Positions 1 through 11,131 of a stretch of DNA of 64,000 bases are shown here, piece after piece (positions within the stretch are counted from its first letter, which is position 1; every line of letters starts with the position of its first letter). Source of the stretch: Sclerodactyla briareus. Lineage: Eukaryota; Echinodermata; Holothuroidea; Dendrochirotida; Sclerodactylidae. Below the pieces are notes generated by a model. That model was not told the DNA's origin. It did no database searches and was given only the letters and a program-made list of their open reading frames with translations. Made by a program: the position numbers and the translations under genes. The DNA lies in assembly GCA_026419785.1 (NCBI GenBank), contig JAODTK010004221.1, forward strand, positions 434,001-498,000, read 5' to 3'.

Positions 1-946
1 TTTTGAGTTGCACAAATAGAATAGAATCCATATTATTTCGAATACGCTTTTTCTATATTATATTTGCCGACATTTCTTTCAATATAATAATATATAAATA
101 TCATAATCGCTAGACGTTAACAGAGCCCATGGAAAAGTTTGGAAAAAGGTTATGTTATAATGCTTCGTGAACATCGTATAGTCGATTATATTCAAATCAG
201 CACATTCCGTGAAATGTTTTGAAGGTTTCAAAAAGGTTTGTATACTTGAGGGGGCAGTGCGATATGCTAAACATTTAAATTAATAATAACATCGTTATAT
301 ATGTTAGTCGATTCCCTGACGTAAGACTACACCCATACCGACAAAACTTCATAAACAGTCTTTCAGAATAGTACTACGCATTTTAGGAATAATGCGCCTC
401 TCATTATTATAGCCAAATGAGTGTCGAAATCTCCAATAGCCGGGGCCCTTCCGATGACGTCATTCGAAGACGTAGCTACAGCGAGTGCTGTGCCTTGCGT
501 TTCCTTCCAACACTATATAGGGAGCATTCTTTTGCGGGTTCTTCGAAAAGCACTTGAAATGAGTGTCGACACTTACTAACTTGTTTCATAATCATGATGG
601 GTATAATGTTGGTATTAATACAGCAAAGTAAAAAAAAAGACGACGGGAAGTACCCGTTAGCGGGTTTGTCAATTAGACATTTCAATATGTTACAGGTACC
701 ATAATGTATGTTACCTTAGCAACGAGAGCAGAGAGTACTGCGATCGGTTATAAGATATCGCCTAAAAGGGCTCTTCCTTAGTTCGGTAGGAATGTTGACC
801 GAACAGTGCAATTATTCAACCGTCAATGGAAAGTTTTAATGGATTTTTTTGGCTAGCACTTTAAACGAAGTCACTGGGTGTCGGAGCTGTCAATGGGATA
901 AACATGTATTTACAACCTTCTCGAGTTTGGTGCAGGACAGAAAGGA
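1..946. other. Unique sequence, no gene seen
   Basis: AT-rich start of the window. Only short open frames without recognisable protein motifs occur on either strand, and no repeat pair with the rest of the window was noticed. Confidence 0.5.
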
Positions 947-958
947 GGGGGGGGGGGG
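947..958. repeat. Poly(G) run, 12 bp
   Basis: Uninterrupted run of 12 G. It is the first of a dozen G or C runs of at least 12 bp in the window. Confidence 0.95.
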
Positions 959-2303
959 TTGCATCAGCAGAGATGTGGGTACAAAGGGTATGATTGGTTA
1001 TCAGCCCTGGTGTTATGCGACCCAACTTGTTTTTGTCCCCATATTTCTGCTGTCTTCTGCGAAGTTCGATTAACAAGGCAGGTGCGACGAATAGAGGTCA
1101 TGCCTGTTGCGAGTTGACGTCTAATATCTGAGGAGGTTTCTGGAAGATCGTCCTCTCAAGATCGAATAGGAGCATAAGTAGAGCGAGGACCATAACTTCA
1201 AAAGGCCCGATCGACAGCTAAAAACTCTCTGACGGCTGTGAAAGTCTAGTCGATTTTCATACATTTATATGTGTGTATATGTGATGCATTTAATAGTTCA
1301 ACCGAGTCGGGGCAGTCCGATAGTACCCTACTACACGCTGTGCTATACTCCGGTACTATCAGTTGGGAAAATGTTCAGGATAGCAGTCGAACTGTGGAAT
1401 TCAATCTGTAAATGGTGTATAGTCGTCTCGTGATATTAGACTGAAATATCGTCATATACGATTAACGATTCATTCCGCGTGATAGAAATATTTCCAACAA
1501 CCAAACAAGTAGTACATCTCGCGTAAACCCACAATGAATTATTTTTCTCGGAGTGTCCATGCATTGAGATCATGATCGACGTAGCTTAACCTCTTCCCCT
1601 GTCCATAACGATGTAAGGAATACCACTACTCGATACCCAATAATCAACCTGATCTACTTGCGCATATTGTGAAAGACGACCATCTTGTTTAAAGCAACTC
1701 CTATAGGGGTCCTATTAGGTTAATGTATATCGATCAGTTTGGTCCACACCCTCTTTGTGACGCACCTCACCAAGGATCCGTTATCGTTACGTTGTTCGCC
1801 ATTCGCTGCACATACTACTGTGAGGCCCCGTCTGCCCGTGGGGTTATGAAACAAGATGTCAATATGAATACGTGAAAACGTTTATAAATGGAATTCGAGT
1901 TTTCTGAGAAGTTGACAACTACAATATAGCCTTGAGACCGCCGCTTGGAAAGTGGTCTTAAGTGGCGTTACGTGGAATGCAATTTTACGCAGTGAGTTGA
2001 AGTTGGGCAGTTGGGGGAACGGAAGGGTGAAATTTCGGAAGTAGAAGATCTAAAATGTAGTGTTGCTAGAATGTATTCTACCTATTGGTTTAGAGAGCGA
2101 TCTAAGCCCGTCAAATATTTACAGCAATGTTTGCAATTCGACTCGAGTCACTGAACCGAGTCACTGTATAAATTCCATAGAAAAAACACGATATGAGACA
2201 GATGGCCTGTGATCGGTCTGTGATACCAGGGGACGTTTGTTATCTTGTCATTTTACTCATTTATCTCCAATGAGTCTTCTTGCTTGAACGCGTCCCTGAT
2301 GTC
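959..2303. other. Unique sequence, no gene seen
   Basis: No frame of convincing length, no splice-bounded exon and no repeat with another part of the window was recognised. Confidence 0.5.
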
Positions 2304-2341
2304 GGGGGGGGGGGGGTTAGGGGGGGGGGGGGGGGGGGGGG
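2304..2341. repeat. Interrupted poly(G) tract, G13-TTA-G22
   Basis: Two G runs of 13 and 22 bases are separated only by TTA. Such a tract can form G-quadruplexes and is prone to length error in sequencing, so the true length is uncertain. Confidence 0.95.
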
Positions 2342-3534
2342 AGAAGGGGTAGTTTAACCTATAGAGCAACGTATACTATTCGTGCTGGGGTGGCGCTCGT
2401 CTACAATCAGCCATGCTGCAGCCCGCTGCATTCAATTCCTCCATTGACACGCACCAAGTTGGGTTAGTTCGCAGCCAACAAGTGTTCTCCAGTAATCGAT
2501 GCTGATCAAGTGCTATGGAACACTGTGGCGCTGAGAGTCAACCCCTTCATGTCATGTGCAACTGTAACCTAATCAATACATTTTGAGTTATGAAGGAGTA
2601 TATTCTCGTTGGGTGGGATCTACCCAGTTTCTAAAGAAACCCACGACGACGGCTTCAACTTGTTCAGAAAATTTAAATGCAGGAAAGAGAGGCTCGATTT
2701 GCCTGCAAATCTCAGCGTTCGTACTTCCACTAATGCTCTTTCAGATTCAGCAATGCAAAATCACATTCTGTTCCGACAGAAAAGCAATGTACCCCAAACT
2801 CTACTAATGTGCCTCCTGCAGGCTGCAATGACGTCAAAATCAGTTAATTGATAGAGAGAAGATGTACTAATTTGTCGGGTTTACATGCTCATTGGTCTCT
2901 TTAATCGTTTTTTTTTTTTTTTCTCACAGAGACTGTGGCAATAGTTTGACTGGTGTGAAAGTTGAAATAACATCGTCACCGTGCTAACGGTTTTGGTGTT
3001 GTTAATAAATATTATTAGGCACGTAGGGTAGGCGAGGGGTAAACAATCAGTCAGGAATAGGCAGGGACCTACGCAAGATCAGAATGTTTGTTCGATTTGA
3101 TTTTGTCTTTCTGTGTTCCTGATATTTGTATCAAGTTCGACCTCAGAGAGGTCTCCAGTATCTTTAGAAACACTAATTGTCTGTGGCTTGAACTACAGAA
3201 AGTGGTGGCGCTATTTGTATTTACCTAAACACATGGTAGCATGACTGTGAAACGTTGGAATCCTAGCAGTAGTTGTAGGCATCCGTCTGCCCCGTGGAGC
3301 CAATGGTCAAAATTACCATGAAACGTCGAGTAAGCCGTCGTCAACCTTGAGGAGTGCAGCGACTGCGTGGTAGCTCAGCAATTGGACCGTGCTTGAAAGG
3401 CCCTACCGCAGTTTTCACTGGTGAAGTCAGGCAAATGGTTAAGGGCCTGGTTCTGATGCATCCTTTTATGCCGCTCCTCGATATATCCCCACTTCGGGAA
3501 TACAATGGTTTTGCCTAATTTTGCCGTAACCGCC
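2342..3534. other. Unique sequence, no gene seen
   Basis: Holds a T15 run at 2908-2922. Two overlapping open frames near 2583-2851 show no recognisable domain and are treated as chance. Confidence 0.45.
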
Positions 3535-3575
3535 GCGTCCGCCCCCTCGCGTCCGCCCCCTCGCGTCCGCCCCTC
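3535..3575. repeat. 14-bp GC-rich tandem repeat, about 3 copies
   Basis: The unit GCGTCCGCCCCCTC is repeated at 3535-3548 and 3549-3562, with a slightly shortened third copy to 3575. It creates Arg/Gly-rich open frames on the minus strand that are not evidence of a gene. Confidence 0.9.
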
Positions 3576-3862
3576 CACTGCCGGAGATTTTCGTGTTAGC
3601 ACAATTAGTTGTTAACGCTTTATCCGATTGGATCTGAAACTTGGTAAATCTCGGTTCGACTTCAAGAGTGGGCCTCGTGCTATGACTGCTGCCCTTGATG
3701 ACCCCAACTTGCTTTCCAGCCTCGTTGTTCGAATGAAAAATACCATTAGACATCTATAAATAAACTCACGTTGACGAATCGCCGAAAGGTTTTACGATAT
3801 GCGAAATATAGGTGTATACCTTAGGGCGAGATTTGGTTACATAACAATGACCTCCCGCGTCC

Positions 3863-4354
3863 ATGACCGTATCGAGTCACCCAATCTTCGGGAGAGAGAG
3901 AGGCACCGTGCCCCATTTGAGTTCACCCACGACTGACGAATATTACAGTCATATCAACTATTGCGGAAAGTTACAGGACGTTTTGACGGTTTCGATAAGA
4001 AGAAAAAATCAGTTGAGTATATGTGGGAAAGGTCAAGATTCAGCCAAATCGGGAGTAAAAAAGAGAGCTAATGGTAATATTTCGAACTGTCACCGGGGAA
4101 GGCCCTATGGGCATACTAACAATGGCCCTATACATGACCCCCAGTGGGATTCGAGTGCCCAAAAACATTCCGCCGAGGGTCACCTCCTGCTGTGGATTCA
4201 AAGACGCGACATCGTATTGACTATAATCCATATGATAAACAAAACAGAAGCAACTGAATTGATATTCAAAATATGCATTGTTCCTCGTTCAAGTTTAGAC
4301 CTGACAGGTCTGCCGACTCGCCGACTGCCAAGGTCATGCCGTGTACTTAGCTGA
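3863..4354 (+). other. Unassigned open frame, 163 codons
   Basis: An ATG-started frame of 163 codons. I recognise no domain, signal peptide, membrane segment or low-complexity pattern. A random frame of this length is plausible in 64 kb of this base composition (rough estimate a few tenths of one expected). No promoter, splice or polyadenylation evidence was found around it. It could be a chance frame or a decayed repeat; I lean to chance. Confidence 0.12.
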
Positions 4355-4941
4355 CCTGATATTTCAAGGAATGTTAGAGGTCACGAGAGGCGTTCCTAGA
4401 TATATCGCTGTCCGCTCCTCTAATTGGACTGCGATTGTTCAGTGGGGTGTTTCATGTTCATGTAGTCACCGCTGAGGTATCCGGAGTTCGATATACTTAA
4501 TTGAACATTGGTTCTCTGTTAAAATAGGTTGGGCAAATTATTAACCTGAAAAAAGAATTGGGCAAGTATTCAGCACCCTCAAAAGTTGGGTAGAACCAAA
4601 TTGACCAATCAATAAACAATTCTCATGTTAAGCCCTATGGCTCATCACTGGAATGGATTATCAATAGTTGGTCATTTCCCCAGCTGTTACCCAGTGTTCT
4701 CTTTGTATCGATGTAGGAATTGTATTTGCGATTATTCTTAGCATGATGGGCGTTCACTCGGAATGAGACTCGCGCTGGAACAAACCATTACAGCAATCTA
4801 GTGTGTAGATAGCTCCTGTGCATGTGCCATTGTGCTCCAATAATAACAGTGTGATAAATTCCGTACTGCGAGTTCAATGTTCCACAGTGATTTATTAGAG
4901 TAACATCGGACACTGTGAAACTTAATTAAAACTTAACTAAT
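4355..4941. other. Unique sequence, no gene seen
   Basis: No supported gene, RNA or mobile element. Confidence 0.5.
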
Positions 4942-4981
4942 AAGGCTTACATCCTTATTCGAAGGCTTACATCCTTATTCG
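4942..4981. repeat. Perfect 20-bp tandem duplication
   Basis: The unit AAGGCTTACATCCTTATTCG occurs twice head to tail without a mismatch, which suggests a recent slippage event. Confidence 0.95.
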
Positions 4982-6979
4982 AAAACAAAATATTTTCCAA
5001 TTGAGTTTCACATGGAGAGAGCATGTTTCGTACTAGGTTCTCTAAACTTCATGACATTTCAGACAGGGAACGAAGGGAATCCCATGTAGGAACTCCTGGG
5101 TTTGTTTCACGCAACATGAGAACCTGCAAAGTTTCGATTGTTTATTTCACCCACTGTGGAATACCCAATCATCATAACATCCTTTTTTGTTGTTAGTGCC
5201 TGTTCTTGTTCTTGAATGGGCCGCGGTCAGTGCTGATATTTGTAGTTGAGTATGTGAATATACACGGTTCAATATGAAGGCTATGCTTGAGTTCTGCGGG
5301 CTTAGTTGTTGGAATAGCAAAATAATTGAATATTTCTTCAAATGTATTATTATTTGTATAATATACCGTTATTTCAATCATAAATTCATACAGTGAAGCC
5401 TTGTTGGAGTTCTCACACTTTGACGCAGACAACAGTCCATGCTCCATTATACCTCACGTCAGTACGTGTGAGGCTTATTTATTCGTTCGTAATTTGGGAG
5501 TGCGCCCTCGATTTTTTCAAAGTTCGTCGAATAGATGGCGCAATACGAGAATGTTGCGTCGTTAGGGTAGTAAGAAATTGAAAGAGCGCCATCGCTTCAA
5601 AACGCTGCCTCTCTAACCGACAACCCACAGTACGGTCGCTCCTGACTTTTATTCTTCGCGCCCTCTTCTCCTGTTGTAATTCCTGTTAAACAGAGCTCGA
5701 CAGTTTTACGAATATGCTACGAGGCTCATACTTTTTTAGGCGCACACACACACGAAAACGGATTTTTCGAAGTATGATTCGAACAACTTGATGATCGAGC
5801 CTCCATGCGGAGGATCACAAACCATGGTCACAAGGGAAGCACATACATATTCCAGTAAGTATCGTACATGTGGTTAGACAGAACAAGGTGACTTGTCTGT
5901 TTACACTAGAGCGTGACTATGGCTGTCAGATTTTCCGAGTTTGAACCAATAAAGGTTTCTTCTCGGCCATGTTTTCTTTCCCAGCTAGTTTTGTGCAACG
6001 CTCCACTCCCCTCCGTTTCCCTTCATGCGTTATTGATATATTTTTGTAAACTTTGTAAACAAAATTGGAGAGATGTTCCAAGTAACGAATTGATGTTTAC
6101 ATCCTCGCAAAATGCACGAGAGGCATTCATACTGTTATAGTGTTGCAACAACTGGATGGGCATAATTTTCCTGGGACAATATTTTTACGTGGCTTTGAGT
6201 TGAATCTGCGCAGCGTTTTTTTTTTTCAGGGATTTTTTTCGAAGCAGGTGTATACCTAAAGTCGTCTGGGTCAAATTGATCCAGATGTTCAGAAGAGCCC
6301 TCAGCCAAATTCCTGAGTCACGAATTGACCCATGTCATATTTTAGCAGTTCGAACAGCAGGTAACGCGTCAGGGTAATTTTCACCTCAAATTCTCTCTAC
6401 TTCCGGAAAAGGATGAAAACAAATTGCCTGCCTCTCCCTTTCAAAGTACAGTGGTAACGTAATATGACTTGACTCACGATGCTATATGAAGCTGTACCCT
6501 CACATCGAATTTCAACTTCCCCCAGTGCGCCAATTAGGCACAATCGGATATTAATTGCGAAATATCCTGTTACTCAATGGGGCAACATGCTAGAACGTGT
6601 GTGGTTCCCTTTTTATATGTTCCTGGGTATTCGCCGAATAAATGGAAATATGTTGTACGACTATTTTACCTCAAAGTCCTTTGCTCATCGGGGGTCGGGG
6701 TCGCATCTGGAAGTTTTAAATCTTGTCCTCTCTTCGGTGTGAGACGGGGCATAGCCAGAATCACTGGAGGTCATGGAACAGTTGTTACGAGAGCAGTCCG
6801 CTCACACGTCCGCTCTGTTCACCCGCTGTTCGGAGAACGCTCACGGTTCCCCGTTTTTCAAGCACTCCAGTTGGGAAGCGGGTCACAGTATGCCACGGCG
6901 AGATCAGTCCGCCGAGAGTGTTTGGGCCCTCTCACAGTCTCACTACCATTGTTCCCTCGGCGTCGACCTATGCGCCGCT
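4982..6979. other. Unique sequence, no gene seen
   Basis: Contains a short (CA) run near 5747. From 6723 to about 7000 the DNA is GC-richer and three overlapping plus-strand frames are open at once; none shows a known domain, so a low stop density rather than a gene is the likely cause. Confidence 0.45.
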
Positions 6980-6993
6980 CCCCCCCCCCCCCC
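6980..6993. repeat. Poly(C) run, 14 bp
   Basis: Uninterrupted run of 14 C at the end of the GC-richer stretch. Confidence 0.95.
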
Positions 6994-7373
6994 TCCCGAT
7001 AAGCCATATCAGATTGACATCTCCCATCTGTGTGGGTTACTGACTCTCCTATGTGTGTGGAACATGTTAAGTGTGTGTATGTAATTCACTTGATTTTTCG
7101 TACAATCTCAGGTGCAGATTTGGGGGAAATTATCCCCTCAACTTACATATGTTTTGCACTATTGCAGGGAGATGAAAAATTCCTTCATTTCAGCAACGGT
7201 TGAGTTATCGGAATACTGGTATCATATGAGCCTGTTTTTCCAAACAGCTTGCTACTGTTATTAGGCCTAACGGATTATCACGCGGCCAGGCGAGACATGC
7301 CGATTGACGTGTTCTATATATTACCATGGTTCGCCACTTCCTCGCACTCTCGAAATGTACAATTTACACAACA

Positions 7374-7502
7374 CTGTGTAACTGGCACACCTAACAATAA
7401 TAATAATAATAAATGTGTAATAATTACACAAATCGGGCAGATTATACACAATGATTGTGTAATTTCTTACACAACACAGAGATAGGTGTGCTAGTTACAC
7501 AG
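7374..7502. mobile_element. Small inverted-repeat element (MITE-like), 129 bp
   Basis: The ends are 20-bp inverted repeats. The left end is CTGTGTAACTGGCACACCTA (7374-7393); the right end (7483-7502) is its inverse with one mismatch. Between them lie a short (AAT)n run and two further inner palindromes built from the same heptamer, TGTGTAA or its inverse TTACACA, at 7414, 7424, 7456 and 7467. Another TTACACA lies just outside at 7364. Clustered copies of a short subterminal motif are what transposase-binding sites of hAT-type elements look like. No coding capacity is present and no clear target duplication could be picked, so the superfamily is left open. Confidence 0.6.
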
Positions 7503-8963
7503 CTTTTGTAGGAGTGCGGTTGGTGTTTTTACATTTACCTCTGTCGATAGAGGTCGGTTCACCGATCGACCTCCGTTAAATCGCTCATGGCTTCTTCTTT
7601 TCCAGTTAGGTAATTGCGTCCCAGTGCGTCCATGCTGTTATTGATCAATCAATTATAATCAACGAGGAAACCCCCCCCCCCCCAAATGTTTCCTTCGGGT
7701 TGCCGTTTTATAGATCATAATAAGGTTATCAAACGTCTACCCCCGAGTACCTAGTCTTGTTCAAGACGCCGTGACTGTGACTCAATTCTGCGCTTCCTAC
7801 ATACATCCATATAGCCTTTGAACAGTACGGTCCTAGATATGTTTTCGCCACTGACGTCTTGTAGGACTGTTCGTGCAGATGTCTAATTCATATACATTTA
7901 CTGTATGAACGAGCAATCAATCTTGCATCGAGTACCGCCTACCGACTTGGTCATCGTCGATGTCATGTACCTTGTACCGTAGGCCTGACGTTAGTAAGGC
8001 TGAGTAAGGCTGAGTAAGTTAGTCGAAAATTATCAATCTTTTTAGGCCTACTCTCTCCAAAGATTATTCAACAGCGAGAAACGTGTTCATTAGTAATTAG
8101 CGGCGAAAATTATTTCTCCTACCGTTCCCACTCGGCTGAGAACTTTCGCTGCAAAGCATTAAACAGCTTGGAAAAACTTCACATTCTCGACCGTCTCCCA
8201 CAACTCACTAGGTCCATTTCCTCTATCGTACTATTCATGTTGCGGCTTGCTTTTTCTTCTTGTCGAATGAATATTAGAATAACAACAATAAATTGCAGAC
8301 TTCTCCAACAGAAAATATTATTTCGTTCCCATCTGTCAATATTATTAATTTTCATTCCAGATAGTACACAAATATTTGGAGAGAAATATGACATTATAAT
8401 TTATTTTTTAATTATAATTAGAAACCCATTGTAACTACGAGGTCGGCTAATGAATGAACAACTACTTGAAACTTGATGTGTGATTGGCTTCTTTAGACAG
8501 GTTAGATTCTAAAGACAATGATCTATAATGAACAGTTCTCCAAGACGTCGCTATGTCGATCGGCTTAACTCCAAGACTACCTCGGAAGCTTTGCTGCGCC
8601 TCACATTCGGTAGGTAGCCTATGAGGAAATCCCTCATCGCTCTTTCTCAAGCAAATACTATATTCTTCTAGCTGTTGTCATGGGATATGGCGAATAGCCA
8701 ATGAAACAAATAGCCAGTTCATGGAGAAGCTAGGAGGATCATGTCATGTGGTGAGATCTCTGAGTAACGTTGCGTTGAATTCAATAGATGTTACGGTATC
8801 AGTACCGTAATAATGCATTGACTATCTAATAATACCTTACTGATGTTGTTGATGTTGTTGAGTATATCACAATAGTGCACTTTTCAAAAATCTCCGGGGA
8901 CGTGACCCAATAGATTTCCCACGTCTTCACACGTTACATAAGCAGGGTGACAATGCCAATATT
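7503..8963. other. Unique sequence, no gene seen
   Basis: Includes a C13 run at 7671-7683. A pair of antisense overlapping frames around 8168-8434 has no recognisable features. Confidence 0.45.
7671..7683. repeat. Poly(C) run, 13 bp
   Basis: Uninterrupted run of 13 C. Confidence 0.95.
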
Positions 8964-9151
8964 CAGGGCGGAAACACATATTCCGTAGAGCGAAATACAT
9001 ATATCGCAATGCAAGACACATAATTTGGGGACCAAAACATATATTTTGCAGGGCAAGATACGTATTTTGCAGTGCAAAACACATATTTTGCAAGACAAAA
9101 CACAAATTTCGCAGGGCAACACACATATTTCGCAGGGCGGAACACATATTT
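8964..9151. repeat. 21-bp tandem repeat, 9 copies in exact phase
   Basis: Nine units of exactly 21 bp follow one another with substitutions but no indels; a typical unit is GCAGGGCAACACACATATTTC. Because 21 is divisible by three, several frames stay open across the array: minus-strand frames of 116, 89 and 72 codons and a plus-strand frame of 61 codons. The 116-codon frame reads as seven-residue repeats of the type ALQNMCF. Whether one frame is translated cannot be decided; the overlap of open frames argues they are a by-product of the period. Confidence 0.9.
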
Positions 9152-9440
9152 GCGGAAGATTCTTGCTGGTATACTGGCCAAATGCGCACGTCAGAATTAG
9201 CAACCATTAAGATACATATGTCATCCAGTTGCACCTATGCACCAACTGCTCAACATGTAAAAACTGACCTAAGCTGAAGATCCGTTACAACCTGCGCGAA
9301 AATGACGAACGCATTTCATCCCCCCTCCACCCAATGAATCACAGTGAGTTACGCCCCTAGGGCTGCCCCGCCGTTCAAGAAACAAGACGTTATTGGGTGT
9401 ACGAAGCTGATGGGTCATACTGAAGACTTTGGGATTGATT
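9152..9440. other. Unique sequence, no gene seen
   Basis: Short spacer between the 21-bp array and the fold-back element; nothing recognised. Confidence 0.5.
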
Positions 9441-9874
9441 ACCCTACAAACACAAGCAACGTTTCAAAAAAAATTTTCAACAAAGTTTGAAATGCTTTTG
9501 TTGAGTAACATAAGATTTAGGAACATTTCTTTAAAAAGCTTTACAAACGTTTAATAAGACGTTCGGAGCCTTTTTTCAATTGCTCCATAACCCTTTAGCG
9601 ACAAACAGGTACTTCCCAAAAAACAATTGAGGTTGAGTAGTGATGTCGGGAGGTTGTGAGCTTATCGCTCGCTTCTTGGTCCGCTGTTACTCATAAATAT
9701 CAAATAAAACAAAATGTTACTAAAACATTTCTCAGAACGTTTTGTAAAACGTTTCATAAACGATTTTGCAACATTCATGTTACTCAACAAGGAAAAACGT
9801 TTTTCAGAAACATTAGCGAACCATATTTAGAACTGTTTTGAAAACGTTTTAAAAAAGGTTTTGTGTTGGCGGGT
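9441..9874. mobile_element. Fold-back MITE-like element, 434 bp
   Basis: The two ends are long imperfect inverted repeats, roughly 70-100 bp each. The left begins ACCCTACAAACACAAG and the inverse of the right end begins ACCCGCCAACACAAAA. Both arms contain TTGTTGAGTAACAT in opposite orientation. The arms are rich in the palindromic core AACGTTT/AAACGTT. ATT lies directly outside both ends and may be a 3-bp target duplication, though such a short match is weak. No transposase coding is present, so the element is non-autonomous. The arms are clearly diverged, so the insertion is not recent. Confidence 0.6.
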
Positions 9875-10478
9875 ATTACTGTCGTCGTGCAGGATGCTCC
9901 ACAGGGGCATCGTGGAGAAAGGGGACCCCCCAAACCCATGTCTAATAACTGGTAAAAAAAGCTCCATCGGCACTCTGGATGTCAAGCCTATTCCGCTGAC
10001 ACTTTTTTTCCACCAAGGATCCCTACATTATATAACATGATGTGCCTCAAGCACCTACGTCACAACGATCAATCAAATCGCGAAAGAACCCAATGCTTCC
10101 CGGAGTCCGGCGCCTTATCGACCAAGACACGCTAACGGAGGTCTACCTCCGCTTCCTTCGATACGTCACACGATTAATGTATTGAGGTTACACTTTTGCG
10201 GAAATTATTAGAGCGTAAAATTCCCATTGCCTCTCACAACCACGTATTTATCTTCACTGGGATCATACATTATATGTAATAACAAAACCCAATGGCTATC
10301 CGCGGGGTGAAATCAACTAAAAATGTGGCGGAAGAACGATTGAGATCAGGCGTTAATGTAGCGTTGAACTGCAATTCTCTGGGCAGTGAATGATTGTTAT
10401 ATTTCACCCGAAATATTTTGATGAACAATTGCCCATACCGCTTAGGCGGCGTTAATATATCTCTATATTACGGTACTA
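9875..10478. other. Unique sequence, no gene seen
   Basis: Spacer between two DNA elements. A small CTCCAC...GTGGAG hairpin occurs near 9900; otherwise nothing was recognised. Confidence 0.5.
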
Positions 10479-10486
10479 TACATTGG

Positions 10487-10826
10487 TAGGGCTCGGACAA
10501 ATGCAGGATTTGAGGAAAAAAAAACCGCATCCACTGGAGAAAAAACACAAAAAAACGCGATCCTAATCGCAAAAAAACGCGATCGTCTTTGTAAGAATTT
10601 CCATGGCGAAACTGGCCGCCAAGTCAGCCATGTTTGCGAAACGAGTGACTAAAAAACATGAAGTGTCTAGTTAGCGAACCAAATAATCCCAACAACAATT
10701 ACTGCTAATTTCGTTCATTTTAGATTTTTTTTTTTGAAAACCCCAACTTACCAAAAAAAAACGCAATGATTCGCAAATAGCGCAATTTGCGCTGCAAAAC
10801 CGCGATCGCGCATTGTCCGAGCCCTA
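10487..10826. mobile_element. hAT-like MITE, 340 bp
   Basis: Terminal inverted repeats TAGGGCTCGGACAA and TTGTCCGAGCCCTA bound the element. Directly outside are TACATTGG (10479-10486) and TATATTGG (10827-10834), an 8-bp target duplication with one mismatch. An 8-bp duplication and a (C/T)AGGG-type terminus are hallmarks of the hAT superfamily. The subterminal regions hold several AAAAACGCGAT-like motifs. There is no transposase reading frame, so it would have been mobilised in trans. The single mismatch and full-length ends suggest moderate age. Confidence 0.8.
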
Positions 10827-10948
10827 TATATTGGTGGCCTAGTTCGTGATGTATCAAATTATGTCTGGAGAGACGTAGTGCATAACAAAAGAACTAGCAT
10901 TGTTCAAGACAGTATAGATGTGTGTTGCTCGGTTCGAGACCACCAGTC

Positions 10949-10994
10949 GGTTTCATAGCTCAATTGGTAGGGCGCTTGCAGGTAAAGCAAGAGG
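10949..10994 (+). repeat. tRNA-like half (SINE head fragment)
   Basis: Contains an A-box-like stretch, CATAGCTCAATTGGTAGGGC, followed by a perfect 5-bp anticodon stem CTTGC/GCAAG around a 7-nt loop. No B box follows, so this is not a working tRNA gene. The same half-tRNA sequence occurs inverted near 12.8 kb. It is best read as the truncated head of a tRNA-derived SINE. Confidence 0.6.
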
Positions 10995-11131
10995 ATAATG
11001 ATAAAAAGGGATGGCTCACTCACATTGGGCTGAGGATGAGAAACGACAGCCAGTCCTCGCTCTACACAGCTGCTTGCGAAGCCAATATTATTCACGAATT
11101 ACGTGTCGTCTGCTAATAAAGTTGACAACTT

